Of a DNA stretch of 64,000 nucleotides, positions 9,401 to 17,988 are shown one piece after another. The DNA lies in contig NZ_JAYFUM010000001.1 in the NCBI RefSeq assembly GCF_034929435.1, positions 1-64,000 of the forward strand, given 5' to 3'. The notes beneath the pieces were generated by a model. It did not search any database, was not told where the DNA came from, and worked only from the letters and a program-made list of their open reading frames with translations. How positions within the stretch are numbered: the first letter of the stretch is position 1; each line of letters begins with the position of its first letter. This stretch comes from Arcicella rigui (GTDB lineage: Bacteria > Bacteroidota > Bacteroidia > Cytophagales > Spirosomataceae). Made by a program: the position numbers and the translations under genes.

Positions 9401-9525
9401 GTGCATTTGGTGTAATTGAAGAAATCAATGTTAAGCCAAATATTTCTTACTTAGTGAAAATCCGAAACAAAGAGGAAGTACTTAAGAAAGAAGAAGCAAA
9501 AGTAGAGCATAAAGAACACGTATAA
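6442..9525 (+). CDS. actB: Alternative complex III, iron-sulfur subunit ActB (molybdopterin oxidoreductase-like)
   Basis: This 1027-residue protein is the large peripheral subunit of ACIII. Its N-terminus has a twin-arginine motif (R50-R51-DFLK) followed by a lipobox-like LAAC69, so the folded protein is probably exported by Tat and lipid-anchored. Residues of roughly 90-750 resemble a molybdopterin oxidoreductase fold; in ACIII this part carries no molybdenum. The last quarter is a ferredoxin-like domain with four cysteine clusters: CTGCSACVVSC, CQHCNNAPCETVC, CIGTRYCANNC, and CSMC paired with CAQSC. These fit one 3Fe-4S and three 4Fe-4S clusters as known for ActB. It sits between actA and actC. 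A short hairpin follows its stop (about 9556-9580). Confidence 0.93.
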   Translation: MENNTKRYWRGLEELTNEAEFVKYAHREFGDAPTTDEKGEAIIDGTNTNRRDFLKVLGFGVSAVTLAACEAPVKKTIPYLNKPEDVEPTIANWYASTFTDGGDYASVLVKTREGRPIKVEGNKSSSISKGALSARVQASVLSLYDNEKLKGALVAGKATDWASIDKEVSAELAKIAARGGQIRIVSNTILSPSTKKVIGEFIAKYPTTKLVSYDPNSVSGLVQANGGVLPSFDFSKAKTIVSIGADFLGTWIAPAEFAGQWAKTRRVSSAEGGNKEMSRHYQFETIMSNTGANADYRATYKPSQEGLVVAALYNAVAAKVGGASISAASVKIDHLDKAAADLVATKGASLVVSGSNDPAVQSVVVAINALLGSYGSTIDAGSPVNYRQGSDAEMNTFISEAKAGQIAAVIFYNANPVYNHPRGAELAEALPKIGLTISTNDRADETGSLCKYNTPDSHYLESWNDAEPKKGFFSFTQPTISTIFKTRQAQSSLLIWAGLNGDYATYVENNWTGILGGKVAWSKALHDGIYEAGSAISAATPSVNVAEAAAAIAKNYKASSDKIELAVYEKVTMGTGSQANNPWLQECPEPVSKACWGNYATVSLATAKKLGLDQEVELDTLEVEVVVNGKSVKLPFIVQPGQANDTVAIAIGYGRTKAGKSADGVGVNAYPLTSVVNGNIAYFNTGDVQVKATGETAKIARTQTHNTVMAREAVVQETVLSAYKKNVEAGRFKPEISTAEGKKSTMDISIWNGHKYNNHAWGMVIDLNTCTGCSACVVSCNAENNIAVVGRQEVINRREMHWMRIDRYYSSDADVEDVKGLEYASENPEVVFQPMLCQHCNNAPCETVCPVLATTHSSEGLNQMTYNRCIGTRYCANNCPYKVRRFNWFRYYQTDEYDFHFNNDLGRMVINPDVTVRSRGVMEKCSMCVQRIQAGKLEAKKEKRRPKDGEIQVACAQSCPTNAITFGDMNDETSEISKLLAVEHKGRAFGVIEEINVKPNISYLVKIRNKEEVLKKEEAKVEHKEHV

Positions 9526-9555
9526 TATTGTCGAGAATTATTATTTGATAGAGTG

Positions 9556-9580
9556 AGTGAGTAACCAAAACTTACTCACT
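9556..9580 (+). other. Intercistronic hairpin between actB and actC
   Basis: AGTGAGTAA at 9556-9564 pairs with TTACTCACT at 9572-9580. The left side also contains GAGT direct repeats. No T-run follows, so it is more likely an mRNA stability or processing element than a terminator. Confidence 0.4.
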
Positions 9581-9638
9581 CTACAAGAAAATTAATTATC
9601 GAACCATCACTGAAATTAAAACTATCAAATATTAAAAT

Positions 9639-11048
9639 ATGTCGCACGTAGTATCACCCATAAGAGAAACCCTCGTTTCAGGCGGTAAATCTTATCACGA
9701 CGTTACAAATGATATTTGTAAGCAAGTAGAAGGAGCTCCAACAAAAGAATGGAAAATTGCTTTTGGAGTATCTCTCGTTGTTTTTGCTTACGGTGCTTAT
9801 TGTCTATTCTGGACATGGTGGCAAGGAATTGGAGTTTGGGGTCTCAATAAAACAGTTGGTTGGGCTTGGGATATTACCAACTTCGTATGGTGGGTAGGTA
9901 TCGGTCACGCTGGTACTTTGATTTCTGCTGTACTTTTATTGTTTCGTCAGAAATGGAGAACATCTATTAACCGTGCTGCGGAAGCGATGACGATTTTTGC
10001 CGTACTTTGTGCAGCATCATTTATCTTGGCACACATGGGTCGTCCATGGTTATTCCACTGGGCACTTCCATTACCAAATACATTCGGTTCTTTATGGGTA
10101 AACTTTAACTCTCCATTAGTTTGGGACGTATTTGCTATTTCAACATATTTATCAGTATCATTAGTATTCTGGTACATGGGACTTGTTCCTGACCTAGCAA
10201 CTATCCGTGATAGAGCTCAAACAAAAGCATCAAAATTCTGGTACGGATTATTCAGTTTAGGTTGGAATGGTTCAGCGAAAACTTGGGCACGTTATGAATA
10301 CGTATCATTAATTTTAGCTGGTATCTCAACTCCACTTGTACTTTCTGTACACACGATTGTATCTATGGACTTTGCTACTTCAGTAATTCCTGGATGGCAT
10401 ACTACAATCTTCCCTCCTTATTTCGTAGCAGGAGCTATTTTCTCTGGTTTCGCAATGGTACAGTCTCTTTTATTGATTACTCGTGTTGTATTCAAATTAG
10501 AAGATTATATTACTATTGAACACATTGAAATGATGAACATCATCATAACAGTAACAGGTTCAATTGTAGGTATTGCTTATTTAACAGAGTTCTTTATCGC
10601 TTGGTACTCAGGAGTTGAATATGAAAGCTACTGTTTCATCAACCGTGCTACTGGTCCTTATTGGTGGGCATATTGGATGATGATGAGCTGTAACGTAATC
10701 TCTCCACAGCTTTTCTGGTTCAAAAAGTTAAGAACAAGTATCCTTGTATCTTTCATCTTATCTGTGATTGTAAACATCGGTATGTGGTTTGAGCGTTTTG
10801 TAATCATTGTTTCTTCATTGCACCGTGACTACATCCCATCTTCTTGGGCAATGTTCTCGCCAACAATGTATGATATTGGTGACTATATCTTCTCATTTGG
10901 TTTATTCTTTACGTTGTTCTTCTTGTTCGCTAAATTCTTACCTGTAATCAACATGTTTGAAGTAAAGTCAGTAATGAAAGGCGTTTCAACGAACTATCCT
11001 TTTAAGAAAAAATCAGGCGGAGAAAAATCTAAAGAAAGCGTACATTAG
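9639..11048 (+). CDS. actC: Alternative complex III, membrane subunit ActC (NrfD/PsrC family)
   Basis: This polytopic membrane protein of 469 residues has about ten hydrophobic segments and belongs to the NrfD/PsrC family. ActC is one of two such integral subunits of ACIII and is thought to hold the quinol site and contribute to proton translocation. The N-terminal cytoplasmic stretch and the WWVGIGHAGTLISA segment in an early helix are typical of ActC. The C-terminus is Lys/Ser-rich. It is followed after 57 bp by actD, in the canonical order. Confidence 0.92.
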   Translation: MSHVVSPIRETLVSGGKSYHDVTNDICKQVEGAPTKEWKIAFGVSLVVFAYGAYCLFWTWWQGIGVWGLNKTVGWAWDITNFVWWVGIGHAGTLISAVLLLFRQKWRTSINRAAEAMTIFAVLCAASFILAHMGRPWLFHWALPLPNTFGSLWVNFNSPLVWDVFAISTYLSVSLVFWYMGLVPDLATIRDRAQTKASKFWYGLFSLGWNGSAKTWARYEYVSLILAGISTPLVLSVHTIVSMDFATSVIPGWHTTIFPPYFVAGAIFSGFAMVQSLLLITRVVFKLEDYITIEHIEMMNIIITVTGSIVGIAYLTEFFIAWYSGVEYESYCFINRATGPYWWAYWMMMSCNVISPQLFWFKKLRTSILVSFILSVIVNIGMWFERFVIIVSSLHRDYIPSSWAMFSPTMYDIGDYIFSFGLFFTLFFLFAKFLPVINMFEVKSVMKGVSTNYPFKKKSGGEKSKESVH

Positions 11049-11105
11049 TATTTATCATTTAGATTCATTAAGAACTAATTACAAAACAGAATAAAGATTC
11101 AAACA

Positions 11106-11630
11106 ATGGATTCAACAGAAAGATATTTAGTAGGAGTATATGACGATGATGAGGAAGTCTTGCATGCTGTAACAACAGTTAAAAATAGCGGAGTGAAAAT
11201 TGAAGAAGTTTATACTCCATTTCCAATTCACGGATTAGACGTAGCCATCGGGCATCCACGTACACGTATTCCAATTGCAGCCTTTATGTTTGGTTGTTTA
11301 GGACTTACTTGTCTATTTTCATTAATCAACTATACAATGGTTTTTGACTGGCCGATGATTATCGGTGGTAAAGATTTCTTCGCTTTGCCAGACTGGATTC
11401 CAGTTTCTTTTGAAGGTACAGTATTGTTTACGGCTTTTGGTATGGTAGGAACATTCTTAGTTTCAAATAGCTTATGGCCAGGAAAACAACCAAAAACGTT
11501 TGACTTGAGAAGTACTGACGATAGATTCATTTTAACGGTTAACATGGCTAAAAATAAAAAGTCAGAATCCGAAATTGAATCAATTTTGAAAGCAACTGGT
11601 GCAATCGAAGTGAACGTTAAGCAATTTTAG
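11106..11630 (+). CDS. actD: Alternative complex III, membrane subunit ActD (DUF3341)
   Basis: The 174-residue protein matches the DUF3341 family, which is ActD. It has a soluble N-terminal part beginning MDSTERYLVGVYDDDEEV with a ferredoxin-fold look. Two transmembrane helices (about 60-82 and 97-120, around the loop containing PDWIPVSFEG) are followed by a short C-terminal tail. ActD packs against ActC and ActF in known ACIII structures. Length and order are normal. Confidence 0.92.
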   Translation: MDSTERYLVGVYDDDEEVLHAVTTVKNSGVKIEEVYTPFPIHGLDVAIGHPRTRIPIAAFMFGCLGLTCLFSLINYTMVFDWPMIIGGKDFFALPDWIPVSFEGTVLFTAFGMVGTFLVSNSLWPGKQPKTFDLRSTDDRFILTVNMAKNKKSESEIESILKATGAIEVNVKQF

Positions 11631-11686
11631 TTTATGTCACTTAAAGATAAATTTGAGTGATTGACGAAAAAAATATTTCTAAAATT

Positions 11687-12304
11687 ATGTTTACTAATAA
11701 AACTAAAAGTCTGTTGATGAGTGGAGTTATTGCTTTTGCAGTAACGGCTTGCGGAGATAAACATAACGACTCAGGTACTGAGTTTGCCCCGAATATGTAT
11801 CATTCGGTTGCATACGAACCAATGTCACAAACAGAAGGAGACACCAACCATATTAATCCTTACGGAATGAATATGCGTTTACCAGTAAAAGGGACTGTTC
11901 CTCGTCGTAGCTATGGTTTAACACAAAGTGATTCTGTAAATGCAAAATTACTTCAAATGGATTTAATCTCTCGTAATATTAAATCTGGAGATATGGCATC
12001 ATCTGAAGCTTTGTTATCAAACCCATTTGCACCGACTGAGAAAAACATCGAAGCTGGTAAAGAGCAATATGAAAGATTCTGTATTCATTGTCATGGTGAA
12101 GGTGGAAAAGGTGATGGCTTAGTTGCTAAAATGTATAAAGGTGTTCCTGTGTATTCATCAGATGCCTTGAAAACATTGAATGATGGTCATATCTATCATA
12201 CAATTACTCATGGTAAAGGCCGTATGTGGGCTCATGGTTCACAAATTTCATCTGCTGACCGTTGGAAAATTGTGTTGTATGTTCATGAATTACAAAAGCA
12301 ATAA
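11687..12304 (+). CDS. actE: Alternative complex III, monoheme cytochrome c lipoprotein ActE
   Basis: ActE is the monoheme cytochrome c subunit of ACIII. The ATG at 11687 begins a clear lipoprotein signal (MFTNKTKSLL ... VTACGDKH, Cys22) and gives 205 residues. A GTG at 11657 would add ten residues before the signal and is less likely. One heme motif, CIHCH followed by GEGGKGDG, lies in the C-terminal half, and a Met in the segment GRMWAHG is the likely distal ligand. The middle part (NMRLPVKGTVPRRSYG) is typical of ActE. It lies between actD and actF. Confidence 0.9.
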   Translation: MFTNKTKSLLMSGVIAFAVTACGDKHNDSGTEFAPNMYHSVAYEPMSQTEGDTNHINPYGMNMRLPVKGTVPRRSYGLTQSDSVNAKLLQMDLISRNIKSGDMASSEALLSNPFAPTEKNIEAGKEQYERFCIHCHGEGGKGDGLVAKMYKGVPVYSSDALKTLNDGHIYHTITHGKGRMWAHGSQISSADRWKIVLYVHELQKQ

Positions 12305-12390
12305 ATAGCTTTTGATTAGCAATCACTAAGAAGTTTTTAATTGAAAACTTCCCTACAATATAAAATCAAACTTACAAAATTTAAAGTATA

Positions 12391-13710
12391 ATGGCGGGAC
12401 ATTCACATTTTTCCCCAGCTAACGTCGAAGAATACTTCGAGTTCACGGCGGAAGGTCGCAAGAGAATCATTTATGCTTTTGTGGCAGGAGTTGTGGCTCT
12501 CATAGTTGGAGTTTACTTATTATCACGTGGTGAAGGACACGAAGCTGCACACGCTGTGGCAGAACATGGCGAACACTTATCGGGTGGAGCAACTTCTCAC
12601 CATGGAGATTACGATTGGACAAATCGTATTTGGGCTAACCTTTGGCTTAATGGTGTATATTTTACTGGAATATCTGTAATCGGGATGTTCTTCGTTTCTA
12701 TTCAATATTTAGCTAAAGCTGGTTGGTCATCTGTTGTAAAAAGAATTCCAGAGGCTTTCCCTAAATTCTTATTTATTACAGGCCCTGTATTGCTTTTAAC
12801 ATTCATTTTCAAAGGTGATGTGATTTTCCACTGGATGCACCATGGAATTACTGACCCTACGAGTGAACATTATGATAAAATTATTGCTGGTAAATCAGGC
12901 TATTTGAATCAAGGTTTCTTCTTGGGTAGAATGGTAGTTTTCTTTGTACTTTGGTTAGTACTTTGGAACTGGATGCGTAAAAAATCTATTGAAGAAGACC
13001 TTAATGGTGGAAATGAAAATTTCTACTCAATGGTGAAAATTGCTACTGGTTTCATCGTTTTGATGGGTATTTCAAGTTCAATGTCTGCATGGGACTGGGT
13101 TATGTCAATTGACACACACTGGTTCTCAACAATGTTTGGTTGGTATATGTTCTCTTCTTGGCATGTTACAGGTTTAGCAACAATTACTTTAACAGTTCTT
13201 TTGTTGAAAGATAAAGGGTATATGCAATATGTAAACTTCAACCACTTACATGATTTAGGTAAGTTTATGTTTGCATTCTCTATTTTCTGGACTTACGTTT
13301 GGTTTGCTCAATTCTTATTGATTTACTATGCAAACTTCCCTGAAGAAACTATTTACTTCTTAGAGCGTTGGGAAGGTCATAATAAAATCTACAAAGCAAG
13401 TGAAATTATTAATGTTGTGTTCAACTTCTTCTTCCCATTCTTGGTAATGATGACTCGTGATGCAAAGAGAACACCAATATTCTTAAAGATTTGTTGTGCT
13501 TTCATTATCGTAGGCCATTATTTTGATTTTTATCAAATGATTATGCCTGGAACAATCGGTCCACACGGAGGATTTGGTTTAGTTGAGTTTGGTATGGTTA
13601 CTATTTTTGCTTCTGCTTTCATTTATGTTATTTCTACAGAATTGACAAAAGCATCTTTAGTGGCTAAGAATCACCCATTTTTGGAAGAGGCACTTCATCA
13701 CGATATTTAG
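12391..13710 (+). CDS. actF: Alternative complex III, membrane subunit ActF (NrfD-like)
   Basis: This is the second NrfD-like integral subunit of ACIII, 439 residues with about ten membrane helices. After the first helix there is a His-rich exposed loop (about residues 48-71, containing GHEAAHAVAEHGEH and later TSHHGDYDW). The central part includes SSSMSAWDWVMSIDTHWFST, a stretch typical of ActF. It closes the act cluster and is followed 92 bp later by coxB. A hairpin lies in the gap. Confidence 0.92.
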   Translation: MAGHSHFSPANVEEYFEFTAEGRKRIIYAFVAGVVALIVGVYLLSRGEGHEAAHAVAEHGEHLSGGATSHHGDYDWTNRIWANLWLNGVYFTGISVIGMFFVSIQYLAKAGWSSVVKRIPEAFPKFLFITGPVLLLTFIFKGDVIFHWMHHGITDPTSEHYDKIIAGKSGYLNQGFFLGRMVVFFVLWLVLWNWMRKKSIEEDLNGGNENFYSMVKIATGFIVLMGISSSMSAWDWVMSIDTHWFSTMFGWYMFSSWHVTGLATITLTVLLLKDKGYMQYVNFNHLHDLGKFMFAFSIFWTYVWFAQFLLIYYANFPEETIYFLERWEGHNKIYKASEIINVVFNFFFPFLVMMTRDAKRTPIFLKICCAFIIVGHYFDFYQMIMPGTIGPHGGFGLVEFGMVTIFASAFIYVISTELTKASLVAKNHPFLEEALHHDI

Positions 13711-13712
13711 TA

Positions 13713-13740
13713 GAAGCGTTTTTCCTAAAAAAATCGCTTC
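13713..13740 (+). other. Hairpin between actF and coxB
   Basis: GAAGCG at 13713-13718 pairs with CGCTTC at 13735-13740, extended inward by T-run/A-run pairing. It lies just after the actF stop at the junction of the ACIII and oxidase genes. It lacks a long terminal T-run and may set the relative expression of the two modules. Confidence 0.35.
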
Positions 13741-13802
13741 ATCACTAAACATTTTTGATGAACATATTATTTAGAATTTATAATCAAAATTAATTTACGA
13801 AC

Positions 13803-14912
13803 ATGACGTATTTAATAGGTCTTTTGTCGATAGTGTTCTTGATATTGGCAATAATCATTGTCAACAAGAGTATAGCTCTTTCAAAAGGTATTCAGAGTAA
13901 CGATCAAAATGCTGAAATACCTTTAGATGGTGCTAATAATTCAAATGCTATTGGTCTGGTTGTATTCTTGGTTTTAGGGTCAATTGGTGCTGCATGGTCA
14001 TTTATTCATGCAAAACCAGATTTTTTACCAGTGGCAGCCTCAGAACATGGAGTTCAAACTGATAAAATGTTTTGGATTTCAATGGGAATCATCACATTTG
14101 CTTTCTTTGTAACAAATGCTCTGTTGTTCATTTTCTCTTTTATTTATCGTTACAAAAAAGGAAATGTTGCAACTTTCTATCCTGTAAACCACAAGTTAGA
14201 GTTGATTTGGACAGTAATTCCAGCAATTGTTATGGCAGTTTTAGTATTTACAGGTTGGAGAACTTGGAGAGACATTACTGCTCAAGCACCAGAGAATGCA
14301 GTTGTTATTGAAGTTACTGGTCATCAATTTGGTTGGTATGTTCGTTATGCAGGTAATGATGACAATAAATTAGGAAACAGTAACTACAAATTGATTGATC
14401 CTACAAATAGCATTGGTATTGATTTTTCTGATGAGAAATCATTTGATGACTTTACAGCAAACGAAATGCACATTCCTAAAGGAGTGCCTGTTTTGTTGAA
14501 AATTAAGGCTCAAGACGTTTTACACTCTGTTTATTTACCTTATCAGCGTGTTAAAATGGATGCAGTACCAGGTATGCCAACTAAATTCTGGTTTGTTCCA
14601 ACCATTTCAACTGAAGAGATGCGTTATAAAACAGGTAATCCAGAATTTAACTACAAATTGAACTGTACAGAAATTTGTGGTAGCGGTCACTTTGGGATGG
14701 CAATCACAGTTTTTGTTGACGAACCTGCTGACTATGCAGCTTGGTGTAAACAACAAAAACCTTTCTTGACTCAGAATCCAGATTTTTTAGCTAAAGTACC
14801 TGAAAAGTTCAAAGCGAAAGCTCAAAAATATATTGAAGCTCCTGCTGCCGAATCTGATAGTACTACAACATCAACAGAAACAGCTGCTGCTGGTACAGCC
14901 GCTTTACGTTAA
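13803..14912 (+). CDS. coxB: Cytochrome c oxidase subunit II (CuA)
   Basis: The protein (369 residues) is the electron-entry subunit of a heme-copper oxidase. The C-terminal cupredoxin domain has the binuclear CuA ligands: a His in VLHSVYLPY, and the cluster CTEICGSGHFGM with both cysteines, Glu, His and Met. Four hydrophobic segments precede it (about 1-25, 47-66, 91-118 and 136-158), two more than the minimal subunit II. The protein ends in a Ser/Thr/Ala-rich tail. It follows actF in the same direction and precedes coxA, so ACIII and the oxidase are probably made together and may form a supercomplex. Confidence 0.94.
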   Translation: MTYLIGLLSIVFLILAIIIVNKSIALSKGIQSNDQNAEIPLDGANNSNAIGLVVFLVLGSIGAAWSFIHAKPDFLPVAASEHGVQTDKMFWISMGIITFAFFVTNALLFIFSFIYRYKKGNVATFYPVNHKLELIWTVIPAIVMAVLVFTGWRTWRDITAQAPENAVVIEVTGHQFGWYVRYAGNDDNKLGNSNYKLIDPTNSIGIDFSDEKSFDDFTANEMHIPKGVPVLLKIKAQDVLHSVYLPYQRVKMDAVPGMPTKFWFVPTISTEEMRYKTGNPEFNYKLNCTEICGSGHFGMAITVFVDEPADYAAWCKQQKPFLTQNPDFLAKVPEKFKAKAQKYIEAPAAESDSTTTSTETAAAGTAALR

Positions 14913-14949
14913 AATTACTTATTCAACCAAGAATAAATTTTTATAAATT

Positions 14950-16833
14950 ATGGCAACTGCGACACTAAACGCAACAGACGCTCATGCACACGAGCATGAA
15001 CATGAGCATCACGAGTTAGGCTTCGTTCAAAAGTATATTTTCTCTGAAGACCACAAAACTATTGCAAAGCAGTATTTGATTACAGGTATCATCTGGGCTT
15101 TCTTCGGAGGTGCTATGTCAATTATTTTCCGTTTGCAATTAGGTTTTCCTGATATGGATTTAACTTGGTTGAAACCAGTATTAGGAAAGTGGATTGTTGA
15201 TGGAAAGTTAGAGAAAGAGTTTTATTTAGCTCTTGTTACAATGCACGGTACTATCATGGTATTCTTTGTATTGACAGCAGGTTTATCAGGTACTTTCTCG
15301 AACTTCTTAATTCCATTACAGATTGGTGCAAGAGATATGGCTTCAGGCTTTATCAATATGTTGTCATATTGGTTCTTCTTCTTAGCTTCAGTTGTAATGT
15401 TCTCGTCAATCTTTATTGAGACAGGTCCTGCATCAGGTGGTTGGGTAATTTATCCTCCTCTAAGTGCATTACCACAAGCTATGCCAGGTTCTGGCTTAGG
15501 TATGACACTTTGGTTGACAAGTATGGCTTTGTTTATCGTGTCACAATTAATGGGGGGTATCAACTACATTTGTACTGTAATTAATTTACGTACTCGTGGT
15601 ATGTCTTTCACAAAATTACCTTTGACAATCTGGGCATTCTTCTTTACAGCTATTTTAGGTTTGTTATCATTCCCTGTATTGTTATCAGCAGCATTATTAT
15701 TGATTTTTGACCGTAGCTTTGGTACATCATTCTATTTATCAGAAATTTATATTGGTGGAGAGGCTTTACCAAACGTAGGTGGTTCGGCGATTCTTTATCA
15801 ACATTTATTCTGGTTCTTAGGTCACCCAGAGGTATATATTGTATTACTTCCAGCTTTGGGTATTACATCAGAAATTATTGCTACTAACGCTCGTAAACCA
15901 ATCTTCGGTTACCGTGCAATGATTGGTTCAATGATGGGTATTACAATGCTTGCGTTTATTGTTTGGGCTCACCACATGTTTGTTACTGGTATGAATCCAT
16001 TCTTAGGTTCAGTATTTATGTTCCTAACGCTTATCATTGCTGTTCCATCAGCTGTAAAAGCATTTAACTACATTACAACACTATGGAGAGGTAACATTAT
16101 CTTCACTCCAGCAATGTTGTTCTCAATTGGTCTTGTTTCTCTATTTATTTCTGGAGGTTTAACAGGTATCATTTTGGGTAATGCTGCACTTGATATTAAC
16201 TTACACGATACATATTTCGTAGTAGCTCACTTCCACTTGGTAATGGGTGCTGCTTCATTCTTCGGATTAATGGCAGGTGTTTATCACTGGTTCCCTAAAA
16301 TGTTTGGTAGAATGATGAACAAAACTGCTGGATATGCACACTTCTGGGCTACTTTCATTGGTGTTTACTGTGTATTTTTCCCAATGCACTATGTAGGTTT
16401 AGCAGGTTTCCCTCGTCGTTATTATTCATTTACAGCATTAGGAAATGGAAGAATGGAAGCTTTTCTTGATATGAACATGTTTATCTCAATTGCAGCGATT
16501 CTAACATTTACAGCACAAGTAATATTTGTAATCAACTTCTTCTACTCAATTTTCAAAGGTAAGAAAGCTTCACAAAATCCGTGGAACTCTACTACTTTAG
16601 AGTGGACTACTCCAGTTGAACCTGGTCATGGAAACTGGCCTGGCGAAATCCCTGCTGTTTATCGTTGGCCTTACGATTATAGTAAGCCTGGTTCGGCGGT
16701 TGATTTTATCCCACAAAATGTTCCATACTCGGCTACTACTGAATCAAATCTTCCAGAGGAGAATGAAGAGATTGCTTTAGAAAAAGAAATTGAAGGCTTA
16801 TTAGATGTGCAAAATTCATCTTACAGCCATTAA
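14950..16833 (+). CDS. coxA: Cytochrome c oxidase subunit I (A-type heme-copper oxidase)
   Basis: This is the catalytic subunit (627 residues, 12 or more membrane helices) that reduces oxygen to water and pumps protons. Visible ligands and motifs are the low-spin heme His in TMHGTIMVFF, GHPEVYI (CuB His, cross-linked Tyr and the A1-type channel Glu), the CuB pair in WAHHMF, and HFHLVMG carrying the heme a and a3 ligands. The N-terminus has an unusual His-rich extension (ATDAHAHEHEHEHHELG, about residues 8-24). It is the last gene of the act-cox operon: a strong stem-loop terminator starts 17 bp after the stop. Confidence 0.95.
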   Translation: MATATLNATDAHAHEHEHEHHELGFVQKYIFSEDHKTIAKQYLITGIIWAFFGGAMSIIFRLQLGFPDMDLTWLKPVLGKWIVDGKLEKEFYLALVTMHGTIMVFFVLTAGLSGTFSNFLIPLQIGARDMASGFINMLSYWFFFLASVVMFSSIFIETGPASGGWVIYPPLSALPQAMPGSGLGMTLWLTSMALFIVSQLMGGINYICTVINLRTRGMSFTKLPLTIWAFFFTAILGLLSFPVLLSAALLLIFDRSFGTSFYLSEIYIGGEALPNVGGSAILYQHLFWFLGHPEVYIVLLPALGITSEIIATNARKPIFGYRAMIGSMMGITMLAFIVWAHHMFVTGMNPFLGSVFMFLTLIIAVPSAVKAFNYITTLWRGNIIFTPAMLFSIGLVSLFISGGLTGIILGNAALDINLHDTYFVVAHFHLVMGAASFFGLMAGVYHWFPKMFGRMMNKTAGYAHFWATFIGVYCVFFPMHYVGLAGFPRRYYSFTALGNGRMEAFLDMNMFISIAAILTFTAQVIFVINFFYSIFKGKKASQNPWNSTTLEWTTPVEPGHGNWPGEIPAVYRWPYDYSKPGSAVDFIPQNVPYSATTESNLPEENEEIALEKEIEGLLDVQNSSYSH

Positions 16834-16849
16834 TAACTAATTGACTCTA

Positions 16850-16909
16850 AAATTGAGAATATGTTAATTTAGGCTTCGCCATGAATTAATATGTTCTCAA
16901 TTTTTTATT
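16850..16909 (+). terminator. Terminator at the end of the act-cox operon
   Basis: A 20-bp stem (16850-16869 with 16884-16903, two G-U pairs) has a 14-nt loop and is followed by a T-rich run. It separates coxA from ctaA and marks two transcription units, although the T-run and partial read-through could still link them. Confidence 0.8.
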
Positions 16910-16957
16910 TGTAATGATTTCATAGAATAGAATGAAATTCTATTAATACTTCAGGAA

Positions 16958-17938
16958 ATGGTTTTTAGAAAGTTAGGAATAGTTACTATCATTACAGTTT
17001 ATTTATTAGTATTAGCAGGTGGAATCGTGAGAAGTACAGGCTCTGGAATGGGCTGTCCCGATTGGCCAAAATGCTTTGGGAGATATATTCCACCTACCCA
17101 TGTGAGTGAGTTACCAGCCAATTATCAAGAAATTTATGGGGCTAAATTACATGGAGAAGTAGAATTTAACGCTACCAAAACGTGGATTGAATATGTGAAT
17201 AGATTGCTGGGAGCTATTACTGGAATATTGGTTTTGGCTACGTTTGTTGTCTCTCTCTTCTCATATTTTAAGAAAGATAAAGTAATTGTTTTTTTATCTT
17301 TTCTGAGTGTTGTATTGATTGGAGCTAATGGTGTTTTAGGAAAATTTGTAGTTGATTCTTTTCTAAAGCCAGGTGTAGTAACTTTACACATGTTATTAGC
17401 TGTTTTAGTTATCTTTGTGATTCTTTATTCCATAGCGAGAGCTTGGTCCGAAGTAATTAATGCAGAGACAATTCAAAACAAAAGTCAACTAAATAAAGTA
17501 ATAATTATTACGCTTGTACTGTCAACTTTACAAGTACTGCTTGGAACGCAAGTAAGAGAAGCGATAGATAGAGTAATTGCTAATCCAGTGTTTAGTTACA
17601 ATAGAAACACTTGGATAGAGCAAATGGGGCTTCCTTTTTATATTCATAGAACTTATTCTTTGGTTATTTTGGGCTTCCATATCTATTTGATTTGGTTAAT
17701 TAAAAAGAACATAAAACCTCAAGGATTGATTTATAAATACATGATAGCCTTAGTCGCTATTGTTGTTATTGAAATTTTTACTGGGGCAATTATGGCTTAC
17801 TTTGGTGTTCCTGCATATATCCAACCTATTCATTTAACCTTATCTATTATTTCTTTAGGGATTCAGTTTATCATACTTCTGTTAGTAAATTCAGCAAGTG
17901 TTTTCGGTAAGCATAATCATTTATTTGAATTAAAATAA
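16958..17938 (+). CDS. ctaA: Heme A synthase (COX15/CtaA)
   Basis: This 326-residue membrane protein with eight predicted helices oxidises heme O to heme A for the oxidase. The N-terminal signature RSTGSGMGCPDWPKCFG contains the cysteine pair CPDWPKC seen in many CtaA proteins. Conserved His residues appear in the helices near THMLLAVLVIF-like and FYIHRTYSLV segments. It starts the assembly operon, with ctaB 50 bp downstream. Confidence 0.92.
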   Translation: MVFRKLGIVTIITVYLLVLAGGIVRSTGSGMGCPDWPKCFGRYIPPTHVSELPANYQEIYGAKLHGEVEFNATKTWIEYVNRLLGAITGILVLATFVVSLFSYFKKDKVIVFLSFLSVVLIGANGVLGKFVVDSFLKPGVVTLHMLLAVLVIFVILYSIARAWSEVINAETIQNKSQLNKVIIITLVLSTLQVLLGTQVREAIDRVIANPVFSYNRNTWIEQMGLPFYIHRTYSLVILGFHIYLIWLIKKNIKPQGLIYKYMIALVAIVVIEIFTGAIMAYFGVPAYIQPIHLTLSIISLGIQFIILLLVNSASVFGKHNHLFELK

Positions 17939-17988
17939 ACAAATTATAACATAGATTTAAGGTACTCCTTTAGATTTATGCGTTAAAA